A DNA stretch of 43,434 nt from Candidatus Daviesbacteria bacterium (GCA_003519445.1 DOWS01000011.1:1-43434); one strand, 5' to 3'. Counted from the first letter of the stretch, positions 17,783 to 24,512 are shown. The notes: generated by a model from the sequence alone, not told the origin. Translations and numbers: made by a program.

Positions 17783-17827
17783 TACCCCAATACCACCCAA
17801 CCGCGCAAGTCTTTTTTGGGAAATTTG
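17783..17827 (-). repeat. Displaced copy of the ASCH gene 3' end, beyond hicA
   Basis: This stretch reads KFPKKDLRGWVVLG-stop on the minus strand and matches 18336-18380 (KFSKKDLRGWVVLG-stop) at 39 of 45 bases without gaps. Most differences are synonymous and the stop codon differs. It begins directly after the hicA stop and belongs to no intact gene, so it is a remnant gene end. Confidence 0.85.
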
Positions 17828-17831
17828 TAGT

Positions 17832-18056
17832 TTATTTTAGTTTATTAAATTGCTCCGGCGTGAGATTTACATCGCGCAGGATTTTACGAAGCAAACCTAC
17901 TCCCACGCTTTCTCCGGAATGCAAAGGAACGCTTGTTTTTCTACCATCAGGGTGTTCTAACCTGACATGACTTCCTTTTTGACGAATCTGAATAAATCCT
18001 TCTTTTGAGAGTATTTTAATAAGTTTGGCAGGATTAGCAGGAGATAATTTAGGCAT
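17832..18056 (-). CDS. hicA: HicA family toxin (mRNA interferase)
   Basis: 74 aa, dsRNA-binding-like fold. Family features are in order: KLIKILSKEGFIQIRQKGSH with the catalytic His near residue 30, then HPDGRKTSVPLHSGESVGVGLLRKIL. HicA cleaves mRNA and is blocked by HicB. It overlaps the hicB end by 8 nt and follows it, so the antitoxin is made first. A 15-codon remnant of an ASCH gene starts right after its stop codon. Confidence 0.93.
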   Translation of the reverse strand: MPKLSPANPAKLIKILSKEGFIQIRQKGSHVRLEHPDGRKTSVPLHSGESVGVGLLRKILRDVNLTPEQFNKLK

Positions 18057-18306
18057 ACGAAAGATTTATATCCTCAATGGCAAAAAATTTTGAGTGAGGC
18101 TCGGGAGAAAGAATCTTATTCTTTTTAACATCCTGATCTGATTCCAAAACCAGTTCAATAACTTCTTTAATCCTTCCCCGTACACGTTCCAAAGTTTTAC
18201 CTTGGGTATAGCATCCCGGAAGTTCCGGTACCGATGCCACAAACCAACCATTTTCATCCTGTTCAATTATTACTTTAAATTGTAGAATTTTTGTCAGCTT
18301 TTTCAT
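18049..18306 (-). CDS. hicB: HicB family antitoxin
   Basis: 85 aa from the ATG at 18306. An upstream in-frame ATG at 18327 is rejected because the -10 box lies between the two. The HicB core reads FKVIIEQDENGWFVASVPELPGC, then TQGKTLERV and EVIELVLES, the partial RNase-H-like fold of this family. There is no obvious C-terminal DNA-binding domain, so operon repression may need the toxin complex. First gene of the cassette. Confidence 0.9.
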   Translation of the reverse strand: MKKLTKILQFKVIIEQDENGWFVASVPELPGCYTQGKTLERVRGRIKEVIELVLESDQDVKKNKILSPEPHSKFFAIEDINLSYA

Positions 18307-18315
18307 ATTAAACAC

Positions 18316-18343
18316 ATTATAACACATCCATCATCTACCCCAA
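18316..18343 (-). promoter_or_regulatory. hicBA promoter
   Basis: TTGGGG (18343-18338), a 16-bp spacer and TATAAT (18321-18316), 9 nt before the hicB ATG. The -35 box lies inside the last codons of the ASCH gene, in the copied segment, so the cassette borrows promoter sequence from its target or carries it along. Confidence 0.6.
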
Positions 18344-18724
18344 TACTACCCATCCCCTCAAGTCCTTTTTGGAAAATTTGACAGGAGAAGTAATAAATTT
18401 TGAGGAATTACCAATAAAAATTAAGGTGCCATATTTAGCATTTACTTTGGTTTCCCAGTAATTTTCATCTGCTAAAATCTCTTTTCCATAGTCTTTTTTT
18501 AAAGTTTTTATGTCAATTTCAGAAAGTCCGTCAAAAAAGAACACTTTTTGTACTCGGAACTGGCCAATTATATCCTCTCCAGATGGCTTAATATAAACTA
18601 AATCTCCAGAGGAAATAACCCCAAAAGGAGGATTTTTAACCCTTGAAAAACGGGATTCCATTGTTTTTTCACCCGACAAAATTTTCTCCCCCGCCCCCTT
18701 GGTAAAAATAGCCAGATGTTTCAT
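18335..18724 (-). CDS. ASCH-domain protein
   Basis: 129 aa from the ATG at 18724; the longer frame upstream is rejected because a TGTGGTATAAT element lies 10 nt before this ATG. MKHLAIFTKGAGEKILSGEKTMESRF is the ASCH/PUA-like opening, with the G-x-K-x-x-E-x-R-type motif, and SSGDLVYIKPSGEDIIGQFRV is the core strand pair. ASCH domains bind RNA or hydrolyse modified nucleosides. Its last 15 codons are duplicated beyond the hicBA cassette (17783-17827), so the present 3' end may have arrived with the cassette. Confidence 0.88.
   Translation of the reverse strand: MKHLAIFTKGAGEKILSGEKTMESRFSRVKNPPFGVISSGDLVYIKPSGEDIIGQFRVQKVFFFDGLSEIDIKTLKKDYGKEILADENYWETKVNAKYGTLIFIGNSSKFITSPVKFSKKDLRGWVVLG
18336..18380 (-). 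repeat. ASCH gene 3' end, copy attached to the intact gene
   Basis: Partner of 17783-17827: 45 bp, 39 identical, same orientation, 553 bp apart. It encodes the C-terminus and stop of the intact ASCH gene. Confidence 0.85.
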
Positions 18725-18734
18725 ATTTTGGCCA

Positions 18735-18745
18735 ATTATACCACA
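18735..18745 (-). promoter_or_regulatory. Extended -10 promoter of the ASCH gene
   Basis: TGTGGTATAAT (TATAAT at 18740-18735) ends 10 nt before the ATG at 18724. There is no convincing -35 box. Confidence 0.6.
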
Positions 18746-18751
18746 AGGAAC

Positions 18752-18780
18752 TTGACAAATCAGACCCCATAGTGCATAAT
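18752..18780 (+). promoter_or_regulatory. Promoter of the 142-aa gene
   Basis: TTGACA (18752-18757), 17-bp spacer, CATAAT (18775-18780); an AGGAAA ribosome-binding site follows 10 nt before the ATG at 18798. It is back to back with the ASCH promoter. Confidence 0.7.
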
Positions 18781-18797
18781 TAAACAGGAAATAAATA

Positions 18798-19226
18798 ATG
18801 ACAACTGAAGCACTAGTTGGAATCGATAATGCACGGAGATCTCTTGTGGACAAGATCTCACCCTTTCAACAAAAGGTTGGTGAGGCATGGAACAAACTCG
18901 GTGGTCCAGATGGCAGTCGTGTCAATATCAGAGAAATACGCAGGGTTCTACGAGTTGAATTAGCATACCATAGAGCAGTACGAAAAGAGAGTGGACAACC
19001 ACCCACTGCAACTGAAACCTTATTAGCAAGAGCAGCCAGATTTAATAGTTTGGAAGGTCAATCAGCTGCTTTAGATTTTTTTGAGCAAGCACATGATACT
19101 AAAATGAAAATGCTAGCTGGAACCATGGCAGCAGGTACGGGTGACACTGTGGTTGATAGACAATTAACAGCCTCGGGATGTGCTATGAATCACTTATCTG
19201 GGTTGATGGCTAGTACGCGAGTATAA
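18798..19226 (+). CDS. Helical cytoplasmic protein, unknown function (142 aa)
   Basis: ATG at 18798 with its own TTGACA-17-CATAAT promoter and an AGGA site. The sequence (MTTEALVGIDNARRSLVDKI) is mostly amphipathic helix, has no signal or membrane segment, and ends CAMNHLSGLMASTRV. It is monocistronic between the ASCH gene and secE. No family recognised; the promoter and composition support a real gene. Confidence 0.7.
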   Translation: MTTEALVGIDNARRSLVDKISPFQQKVGEAWNKLGGPDGSRVNIREIRRVLRVELAYHRAVRKESGQPPTATETLLARAARFNSLEGQSAALDFFEQAHDTKMKMLAGTMAAGTGDTVVDRQLTASGCAMNHLSGLMASTRV

Positions 19227-19233
19227 ACGGCTC

Positions 19234-19262
19234 TTGCCAATTTTCTTTCCTTTTGTTATACT
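19234..19262 (+). promoter_or_regulatory. Promoter of the secE-nusG-rplK-rplA operon
   Basis: TTGCCA (19234-19239), 17-bp spacer, TATACT (19257-19262). A leader of about 28 nt with a strong GGAGG follows. This contrasts with the leaderless genes around it. Confidence 0.65.
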
Positions 19263-19296
19263 TGACAAAGTCCCCCTAAAATAAGGAGGATTTTTT

Positions 19297-19497
19297 ATGC
19301 CCAAATTAAATATATTTAATTTTTTTAAGGAGGTTAGAGAGGAATTAGGCAAAGTGGTTTGGCCAACCAGGGAGCAAACCATCCGCTATACTGTTTTGGT
19401 AATAGTTGTAACTCTTGTGGTGGGGGCAGCTTTAGGAGGGTTGGATTATCTGTTAACACTGCTTACAGATTTCCTGATTAAAAACTATGGAAGATAA
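19297..19497 (+). CDS. secE: Preprotein translocase subunit SecE
   Basis: 66 aa, one-helix SecE. The amphipathic FFKEVREELGKVVWPTREQT motif packs against SecY, followed by a single membrane segment (TVLVIVVTLVVGAALGGLDYLL). Part of the SecYEG channel. Strong GGAGG ribosome-binding site; the end overlaps the nusG start by 11 nt. Confidence 0.96.
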   Translation: MPKLNIFNFFKEVREELGKVVWPTREQTIRYTVLVIVVTLVVGAALGGLDYLLTLLTDFLIKNYGR

Positions 19498-20110
19498 TAA
19501 ACAGTCATCAGCTATCAGCAATCAGTCTTCAGACAAAACACAGGAAACTGATAACCCTGCCTCGCCTGCCGGCGGGCAAGGCGGGCCCAATGCCAAATGG
19601 TATGTAGTCCATACCTATTCCGGCCATGAAAACAAAGTGGCTGCTACTTTAAGGCAAAAGATTGAATCCGAGCACTTAAAAGAGCAAATCCTGGAAATTC
19701 TGGTTCCCATGCAGGATAAAATAGAAATTAAAGGAGGCAAAAAAACCGAAATTAAAGAAAAACTGTTTCCGGGCTATATCCTGGTTAAAATGGTATTAAA
19801 TGATATTTCGTGGCTGGCTGTACGCACTACTCCCGGGGTCACCGCCTTTGTAGGCATGGGCAACAAACCCACTCCTATTTCCGATAAGGAAGTCCAGACA
19901 ATTGTCAAATTTACCAAAGAACAGGCGCCTATGTACAAACAGGTTTTTGCGGCAGATGACGCAGTTAAAATTGTTGATGGCCCGTTTGCCGAATTTATTG
20001 GCAAGATTGATTCTGTTGATAGTGAAAAAGGCAAAGTAAAAGTTTTAGTGTCTATTTTTGGCCGGGAAACCCCGGTTGAACTGGATTTTTTACAAATACA
20101 AAAAATATGA
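19487..20110 (+). CDS. nusG: Transcription termination/antitermination factor NusG
   Basis: 207 aa. After a disordered N-terminal extension of about 36 residues comes the NGN domain (KWYVVHTYSGHENKVAATL, KLFPGYILVKM, VRTTPGVTAFVG) and then the KOW domain (IVDGPFAEFIGKIDSVD). NusG binds RNA polymerase and couples it to Rho or the ribosome. The N-terminal extension (SSAISNQSSDKT, then PASPAGGQGG) is encoded by a five-unit heptanucleotide tract (19502-19536) and a GC-rich palindrome (about 19560-19588), so it looks like repeat DNA captured as coding sequence. Confidence 0.96.
   Translation: MEDNKQSSAISNQSSDKTQETDNPASPAGGQGGPNAKWYVVHTYSGHENKVAATLRQKIESEHLKEQILEILVPMQDKIEIKGGKKTEIKEKLFPGYILVKMVLNDISWLAVRTTPGVTAFVGMGNKPTPISDKEVQTIVKFTKEQAPMYKQVFAADDAVKIVDGPFAEFIGKIDSVDSEKGKVKVLVSIFGRETPVELDFLQIQKI
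19502..19536 (+). repeat. Heptanucleotide-period tract in nusG
   Basis: Five units of 7 nt, each starting CAG (CAGTCAT, CAGCTAT, CAGCAAT, CAGTCTT, CAGACAA). It encodes part of the disordered NusG N-terminus. Similar units occur at 29211-29266 and 27106-27133. Confidence 0.8.
19560..19588. repeat. GC-rich imperfect palindrome in nusG
   Basis: GCCTCGCC and AGGCGGGC flank TGCCGGCGGGCA, giving a strong hairpin in an otherwise AT-rich gene. It resembles the CTCGCCTCGC...GCGAAGCGGG elements at 24530-24560, 26247-26276 and 27216-27233. Confidence 0.65.
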
Positions 20111-20346
20111 GTGAGCAATTATCTTCTGGTAAATTTAATGGTGTGCTTGAAAGGGCTAAAAATGCATGGGCATATGTAGTGCCCAAAGATGGCACAAAAC
20201 TCGATATGCTTCAATTAGGTATAACAGATGCATACAGTATACGAATGATTTGGAGTGGTGAATTTGTATTACCAGTAATCCTTTCTGTTGGCATCAGAGC
20301 AATAATATCTATCGGTATAAAGCCTAACAGGAGAAATAATGGCTAA
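20107..20346 (+). CDS. Small unknown protein between nusG and rplK (79 aa)
   Basis: The frame fills the whole nusG-rplK gap: its ATG overlaps the nusG stop (ATGA at 20107) and its stop overlaps the rplK start by 8 nt. It begins MSEQLSSGKFNGVLERAKNA and has a hydrophobic segment (FVLPVILSVGIRAIISIGI) near the C-terminus. Coupled overlaps at both ends argue for a real translated gene, but no family is recognised and base composition alone cannot exclude a chance frame. The rplK ribosome-binding site (AGGAGA) lies inside it. Confidence 0.55.
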   Translation: MSEQLSSGKFNGVLERAKNAWAYVVPKDGTKLDMLQLGITDAYSIRMIWSGEFVLPVILSVGIRAIISIGIKPNRRNNG

Positions 20347-20764
20347 GAAAGTAAAAACATACATTAAACTAAATATTCCTGCCGGGGAGGCAACTCCTGC
20401 TCCTCCTGTTGGCCCGGCTTTAGGCCAGCATGGCCTGCCTATTATGGAGTTTGTCAAAGCTTTTAATGATAGGACTGCAGAGAAAAAAGGCAATATCTTG
20501 CCTGTTGTTATTACGGTTTTCGTAGATAGGACTTTTTCTTTTATTACCAAAGAGCCGCCGGTGGCCGAGATGATTAAAAAAGCTTTAAATTTGGAAAAAG
20601 GCTCGGGCAAAGCTTTAAAAGAACCTGTAGGCTCGCTCACCCAAGCTCAAGTTAAAATTATAGCAGAAGCTAAATTACCTGATCTAAATACTAAAAATTT
20701 GGAAGCTGCTATGAAAATAGTGGAAGGAACTGCCCAAAGCATGGGAGTAAAAACAAATGGGTAA
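20339..20764 (+). CDS. rplK: 50S ribosomal protein L11
   Basis: 141 aa, full family length. The N-terminal domain shows YIKLNIPAGEATPAPPVGPA and LGQHGLPIMEFVKAFN; the C-terminal rRNA-binding domain has GSLTQAQVKIIAEAKLPDLN and the closing GTAQSMGV. It binds the GTPase-associated region of 23S rRNA. Overlaps rplA by 8 nt. Confidence 0.97.
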   Translation: MAKKVKTYIKLNIPAGEATPAPPVGPALGQHGLPIMEFVKAFNDRTAEKKGNILPVVITVFVDRTFSFITKEPPVAEMIKKALNLEKGSGKALKEPVGSLTQAQVKIIAEAKLPDLNTKNLEAAMKIVEGTAQSMGVKTNG

Positions 20765-21308
20765 AACGAGAATTGCAAAAGATGAACTGGTGGAGAAATT
20801 AAAGCTGGAGCTGGGAATAGAAAATCGTCCAAAGGACGATCAGCCTCTGGCTGAAACTGAAGATAAGCCGGAAATTAAAAAAGAAGAAAAAATAAAACCC
20901 AAAAAACAAGAAAAAAAAGAGCCATCCCAACAAAGATCCAAAAAATATCTTGCATCTACCAAAGATTTAGACAAAACCAAAACTTATTCTTTAAATGAAG
21001 CCATTGATCTTGTTAAAAAACTGTCTTATTCCAAATTTATTGGCACTCTTGAAGCACACATCAATACAATCCAAACAAATCTCCGCGGATTAGTTACTCT
21101 GCCATTTGCTTCCGGAAAAACAGAGTATAAAACCGAAGCCAAAGCTCCTGTAATCCACCTTGCTTTGGGTAAATTAAACCAACCCACAGAAGAGTTGGCA
21201 GCCAATGTAAAAATTTTGCTTCAAACAGTTGGTAAAACCAGAATTAAAAAGGTGGTTTTATCCCCCACCATGGGGCCTGGCGTAAAGCTTGATCTAACTG
21301 CTCTTTAA
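20757..21308 (+). CDS. rplA: 50S ribosomal protein L1, apparently lacking domain II
   Basis: 183 aa instead of about 230. A Lys/Glu-rich N-terminal extension of about 63 residues precedes the L1 core (YSLNEAIDLVKKLSYSKFIG, TNLRGLVTLPFASGK). The chain then goes straight to the C-terminal part of domain I (TEYKTEAKAPVIHLALGKL) and the conserved end SPTMGPGVKLDLTAL. The roughly 90-residue domain II normally inserted after the TLP.G.GK strand, including the GPRG.MPNPK loop, is absent with no frameshift. L1 binds 23S rRNA helix 76 mainly through domain I, so the protein may still bind, but the L1 stalk should be reduced. Confidence 0.9.
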   Translation: MGKTRIAKDELVEKLKLELGIENRPKDDQPLAETEDKPEIKKEEKIKPKKQEKKEPSQQRSKKYLASTKDLDKTKTYSLNEAIDLVKKLSYSKFIGTLEAHINTIQTNLRGLVTLPFASGKTEYKTEAKAPVIHLALGKLNQPTEELAANVKILLQTVGKTRIKKVVLSPTMGPGVKLDLTAL

Positions 21309-21506
21309 TTCCTCCATCAAAAGATATTCCCAGAACCCTAGCAGACCTATTTCCATTTTTAATACGGCGTAATCCTGTAAAAGCAATAAGCTGCCCCGTC
21401 CTTTTCAACGCCAACAATAGCGGGTCTTTTGCGGTTAAAAAACCACTCTGTAATCATTATTTCTTTCATAAAGTGAATTTTATCATGCGAAGCACAGTTT
21501 TTCTAC
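21309..21506. other. 198-bp gap after rplA with possible small or decayed gene
   Basis: No intact gene of normal size. On the minus strand ATG 21469 to TAA 21359 gives a 36-codon frame (MKEIMITEWFFNRKRPAIVG...). From about 21450 leftwards a different minus frame is open through 21310 (LLLALKRTGQLIAFTGLRRI, SARVLGISFDGGI). The pattern suggests a frameshifted remnant of one gene, but it may be non-coding. No terminator is visible. Confidence 0.3.
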
Positions 21507-22073
21507 TCAATAACCTCTAAACTTTTTCCTAGCCTGATACAGCTTTTCCGAAAGGCCGCCTTCTTTCATATGTTTTTCTTTTAAGGAAGAAATAAGCCTA
21601 TCTATTAAGTAGTTCGCTTGATTTATTAAGGTTATTAGCAGATTAATTGCTTTCTCTTTATCTAAAGGGAGATCTGGGAAATGGGGGTTATCAGGGAGAG
21701 TTGGGGTTCTTTTCAAAATCTCCCAAATTACCCTTATCTCTCCTATCTCTCTTATCACCCTTTCTTTATCCCAAACCTCGATTTTATTTTGCCTGGCAAA
21801 AGCCAAGTAATCCTTAAGCAATTCTTCTAATGAGCCTCTAGAAACCCCTGCCAATCTAATATACCCACTTAGGCTTTGCTGTTTATTCCCTTCTGGAATA
21901 TTCTGCATTCCAGATCTAGCGGCCTGCTCCATTTGGTCTTTTGTCCTGGATTTAAAACTAATCCAGCGCTTGCAAAACTCCACAGTATAATCATAAATAG
22001 GTACAGTTAACTTATATGCCAGCAGATATTCGTACCCTGCCTTCTTCTTCCGCTGGTCTTCCATATTACCCAT
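21507..22073 (-). CDS. Four-helix-bundle protein (23S rRNA intervening-sequence/S23-like family)
   Basis: 188 aa. YEYLLAYKLTVPIYDYTVEFCKRW, then DQMEQAARSGMQNIPEGNKQ and YIRLAGVSRGSLEELLKDYL follow the S23 four-helix-bundle layout (A.S..N..EG.., then a helix with G...E....). The C-terminal extension (LDKEKAINLLITLINQANYL) fits the suffix variant common in these genomes. The role of such proteins is poorly understood; some are accessory factors of diversity-generating elements. The start overlaps the flippase-like gene by 8 nt. Confidence 0.85.
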   Translation of the reverse strand: MGNMEDQRKKKAGYEYLLAYKLTVPIYDYTVEFCKRWISFKSRTKDQMEQAARSGMQNIPEGNKQQSLSGYIRLAGVSRGSLEELLKDYLAFARQNKIEVWDKERVIREIGEIRVIWEILKRTPTLPDNPHFPDLPLDKEKAINLLITLINQANYLIDRLISSLKEKHMKEGGLSEKLYQARKKFRGY

Positions 22074-23079
22074 ATCCCCCCTTTCTCCCCAAAGCTTTTT
22101 TCAAAATTACTCCCAAACTAATCTTTAAGCTATAAATGGAAATCAAGCCAAAAATCAGCACAAACAAAGCTGCTAAGATATGGAATAAAACAGTCATGCT
22201 TGATGCCAAATTAGGATCCATTCCAAATACTCCGGAAAGAATAACCAGACCAGAAGCTTCAGCTGAACCAATATACCCGGGTGCCGCAGGTATCAAATAA
22301 GTTAAAGCAGACAAAAGCTGTCCCAAATACATATTAATAAAATTTTGGCCATGGCCTAAAGCCAGAAAAGTAAAATACCAGATAGCCCCGTCTGCCGCGT
22401 AAGCTAAAACAGTAATTAAAACCATTAATGTCAAATCCCGGGGGTGTCTTCTCAATACAACAAAGGCCTCTAAAATAAATTGACTAAACCGCTCAAAATA
22501 TATCTTAACATGCTTTTCTATTAACAGATAGCTCAAAAATTTAAATAATTTTTTGGCAAAAGTTGCTTGATAAATCATTAAATAAGTTAAAAAAAGCCCA
22601 ATAAAAAATATAATCGTTATAATAATTATAAAAGTTATATTAAGAGAGGTCGGAATTATAAAAAATAGGATCGCTGCCATAACCAGCACTACCAGAAAAT
22701 CCACAAACCTGTCTATAAACATCCAAATAACAGATTTTCCCAGATGCAAACCATATTTGGTATTAAGGTATATTCCCTTGGCCAGCTCCCCTGCCCTGAT
22801 AGGAATAAAAAAATTAAGCATCATGGCCAAACCGTTTAAAAAAACAAGATCCAAAAGGGGAATTTTTTTAATCTCTGAAAGGAAAATCTTCAGCCTGGCA
22901 GCTCTTAAAAAAGCCGATAGAAACATAAATAAAACCATTGGCAAAAACAAAACAGGATTAACCCGGGAAATAGCAGTAAAAACCTCCCTGATGTTGACAA
23001 ATCTAAGCCAAATTAGGATCAACGCAACACCAATAAGTGTGTTCGCCAGAATTTTTAACAAATTACGGGTTGATAACAT
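22066..23079 (-). CDS. Flippase-like integral membrane protein (LPG synthase TM-domain/UPF0104 family)
   Basis: 337 aa from the ATG at 23079; a TTG at 23091 is rejected because it overlaps the -10 box. About eight membrane helices. Family landmarks are LNFFIPIRAGELAKGIYLN near residue 90, with the conserved RAGE, and YLIPAAPGYIGSAEASG near residue 265. Relatives move lipids or glycolipid intermediates across the membrane. The gene is co-transcribed with the four-helix-bundle gene and is divergent from the dockerin protein. Confidence 0.88.
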   Translation of the reverse strand: MLSTRNLLKILANTLIGVALILIWLRFVNIREVFTAISRVNPVLFLPMVLFMFLSAFLRAARLKIFLSEIKKIPLLDLVFLNGLAMMLNFFIPIRAGELAKGIYLNTKYGLHLGKSVIWMFIDRFVDFLVVLVMAAILFFIIPTSLNITFIIIITIIFFIGLFLTYLMIYQATFAKKLFKFLSYLLIEKHVKIYFERFSQFILEAFVVLRRHPRDLTLMVLITVLAYAADGAIWYFTFLALGHGQNFINMYLGQLLSALTYLIPAAPGYIGSAEASGLVILSGVFGMDPNLASSMTVLFHILAALFVLIFGLISIYSLKISLGVILKKALGRKGGYG

Positions 23080-23097
23080 CCTATTTAACAATATACA
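23070..23097. promoter_or_regulatory. Overlapping divergent promoters, flippase-like gene and dockerin gene
   Basis: Plus strand: TTGATA (23070-23075), 16 bp, TATACA (23092-23097), 10 nt before the ATG at 23108. Minus strand: TATATT (23095-23090), 10 nt before the ATG at 23079, with TTGTAA 16 bp upstream. The two -10 boxes overlap, so polymerase can probably serve only one direction at a time; both transcripts are almost leaderless. Confidence 0.65.
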
Positions 23098-23107
23098 CTA
23101 TTACCAT

Positions 23108-23920
23108 ATGTTTACAACTTTAAAATCACGGATTATTTTAGGAATATATATTCTGGTTTTAATCTCCATTCCTATTGGATCCTATCTTATTTCCCAGCAA
23201 CAAACCCTAACTACAAAAGCATCCCAACCCAAAAAAACCAAAATAGCAATTGCTTCTCCTACTCCTTCTGCTTCTCCAAAATCATCTCCAAGGCCTTCAC
23301 CAAGCCCTGAAGCAACCGGCACCAATGCTGTCTCATTTGGCCCAACCCTATCAGGAAAAATTATCCTGGAAGGAAGACCGGAAAACAATCAAGCAGGCAA
23401 ACTTTTTTTGGGAATTTTGGAAAGTTTGGTAAACAATCCTACATTTCTCTTAAGCTTTACTATGGATTTACCATCCTCGGGTGAATTTGCTGACTTATCA
23501 TTGGCAGGTTTAAGCCCCGGGAAAAATTATGTTGCTGTTTTAAAAGGGCCTGCTCAAATAGCCACCTCCAGCGCTTTTACCATATCCCCCACTGTTACCC
23601 GTTTAAACAGCAATCAACCGCTTAATCTGCTGTCAGGAGATCTAAATGAAGATAACACTGTGACTGCTGCTGATTACGATCTGGCCAAAACTGCTTTAGG
23701 CGCAAATAAAACTTCCTCCCGATGGAATGAGTTGGCTGATTTAAACAAAGACGGAATAGTAAATCTTTTGGATTTAAGCCTGATTTCCAAAAATCTGGGT
23801 AAGGTTGGTGCTACCGGAGTTTGGGTTTCACCCCAATTTAAAACAGCCACTCCTTCGGGATCCATTTCCCCCGGAGGCCAACAGGGCTACTGGATCTGGG
23901 TACCGGATATTGACAATTAA
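23108..23920 (+). CDS. Anchored protein with Ser/Pro-rich stalk and type I dockerin-like domain
   Basis: 270 aa from the ATG at 23108; the longer frame upstream overlaps the divergent gene. A membrane segment (IILGIYILVLISIPIGSYLI) is followed by QQQTLTTKAS, a Ser/Pro-rich stretch (residues about 55-75), a beta-sandwich and then a pair of Ca-binding repeats typical of dockerin (GDLNEDNTVTAADYDLAK and ADLNKDGIVNLLDLSLI, about residues 178-235). Dockerins dock to cohesins in polysaccharide-degrading complexes; no cohesin is visible here. The TTGACA of the rplJ promoter overlaps its last codons. Confidence 0.9.
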   Translation: MFTTLKSRIILGIYILVLISIPIGSYLISQQQTLTTKASQPKKTKIAIASPTPSASPKSSPRPSPSPEATGTNAVSFGPTLSGKIILEGRPENNQAGKLFLGILESLVNNPTFLLSFTMDLPSSGEFADLSLAGLSPGKNYVAVLKGPAQIATSSAFTISPTVTRLNSNQPLNLLSGDLNEDNTVTAADYDLAKTALGANKTSSRWNELADLNKDGIVNLLDLSLISKNLGKVGATGVWVSPQFKTATPSGSISPGGQQGYWIWVPDIDN

Positions 23921-23938
23921 TACCCGGTAGTTTAAAAT
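23910..23938 (+). promoter_or_regulatory. rplJ-rplL promoter
   Basis: TTGACA (23910-23915), 17-bp spacer, TAAAAT (23933-23938). The -35 box lies in the end of the dockerin CDS. A leader of about 45 nt with an L10-type motif follows. Confidence 0.8.
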
Positions 23939-23948
23939 GGATATAGCT

Positions 23949-23984
23949 TAAGACAGTAGGTGCCCAACTAATTCCTACTTGAAG
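23949..23984 (+). ncRNA. Ribosomal protein L10 leader
   Basis: AAGACAGTAGGTGCCC, a short loop, and CCTACTTGAAG match the conserved L10 leader: the GACAG.AGGTGC strand pairs with a downstream CCTACT strand. L10(L12)4 binds this element in many bacteria and represses translation of rplJ. It sits 7 nt before the rplJ ATG and is shorter than the usual leader, so only the core appears to be kept. Confidence 0.75.
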
Positions 23985-23990
23985 CAAAAA

Positions 23991-24512
23991 ATGCCAAAAA
24001 CACGAGTTCAAAAAGAAGAAATAGTTCAAAAATTAAAAGAGAAATTCTCGCAGGCTCGCTCTGTGGTTTTTGCAGATTACAAAGGCCTGTCCATGAAACA
24101 TCTATCTGATCTTCGCAATAAACTCTCTGAAGTTGACAGTGAATTTACCATTACTAAAAATACATTATTAAATAAGGCAAATCCGGAAATCAAATTAGAG
24201 GGACCAACTGCTACTCTTTTTTCTTATGACGATGAAATATCCCCTATTAAACTTTTGGTTAAAGCTTTAAAAGATGCTGCTTTGGGAAAAGTAAAAAGCG
24301 GTTTTTTGGGCCAGGATTTATTGGATGAAGCTAAAATTTTACAGCTAGCTACGCTACCTTCCAAAGACGAATTAAGAGCCAAAACAGTGGGAATTTTAGT
24401 GGCTCCCATACAGGGAATAGTTTCTGTTTTGCAGGGAAATTTGAGAAATTTGGTATATGCATTAAATCAAATTAAATTACAGAGGGGAGGTGACGCACAA
24501 GCGTCATCCTGA
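23991..24512 (+). CDS. rplJ: 50S ribosomal protein L10
   Basis: 173 aa from the ATG at 23991 (MPKTRVQKEEIVQKLKEKF); a TTG four codons earlier lies inside the leader. The L10 core SVVFADYKGLSMKHLSDLRN, then FTITKNTLLNKA and the C-terminal L12-binding helix are present. The last residues (GGDAQASS) and the stop codon are encoded by the start of the repeat element at 24492, which appears to have inserted at the gene end and replaced the original terminus. Confidence 0.95.
   Translation: MPKTRVQKEEIVQKLKEKFSQARSVVFADYKGLSMKHLSDLRNKLSEVDSEFTITKNTLLNKANPEIKLEGPTATLFSYDDEISPIKLLVKALKDAALGKVKSGFLGQDLLDEAKILQLATLPSKDELRAKTVGILVAPIQGIVSVLQGNLRNLVYALNQIKLQRGGDAQASS

Noticed and set aside
21100..21130. 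Frameshift or deletion error explaining the short L1
   Set aside because: The frame is continuous on both sides and the join is at the exact domain boundary, so loss of a domain fits better; raw reads would be needed to be sure.
22757..23107. Long upstream extension of the dockerin gene
   Set aside because: It is antisense to the flippase-like gene; the internal ATG at 23108 is followed by a clean signal/anchor and preceded by a promoter.
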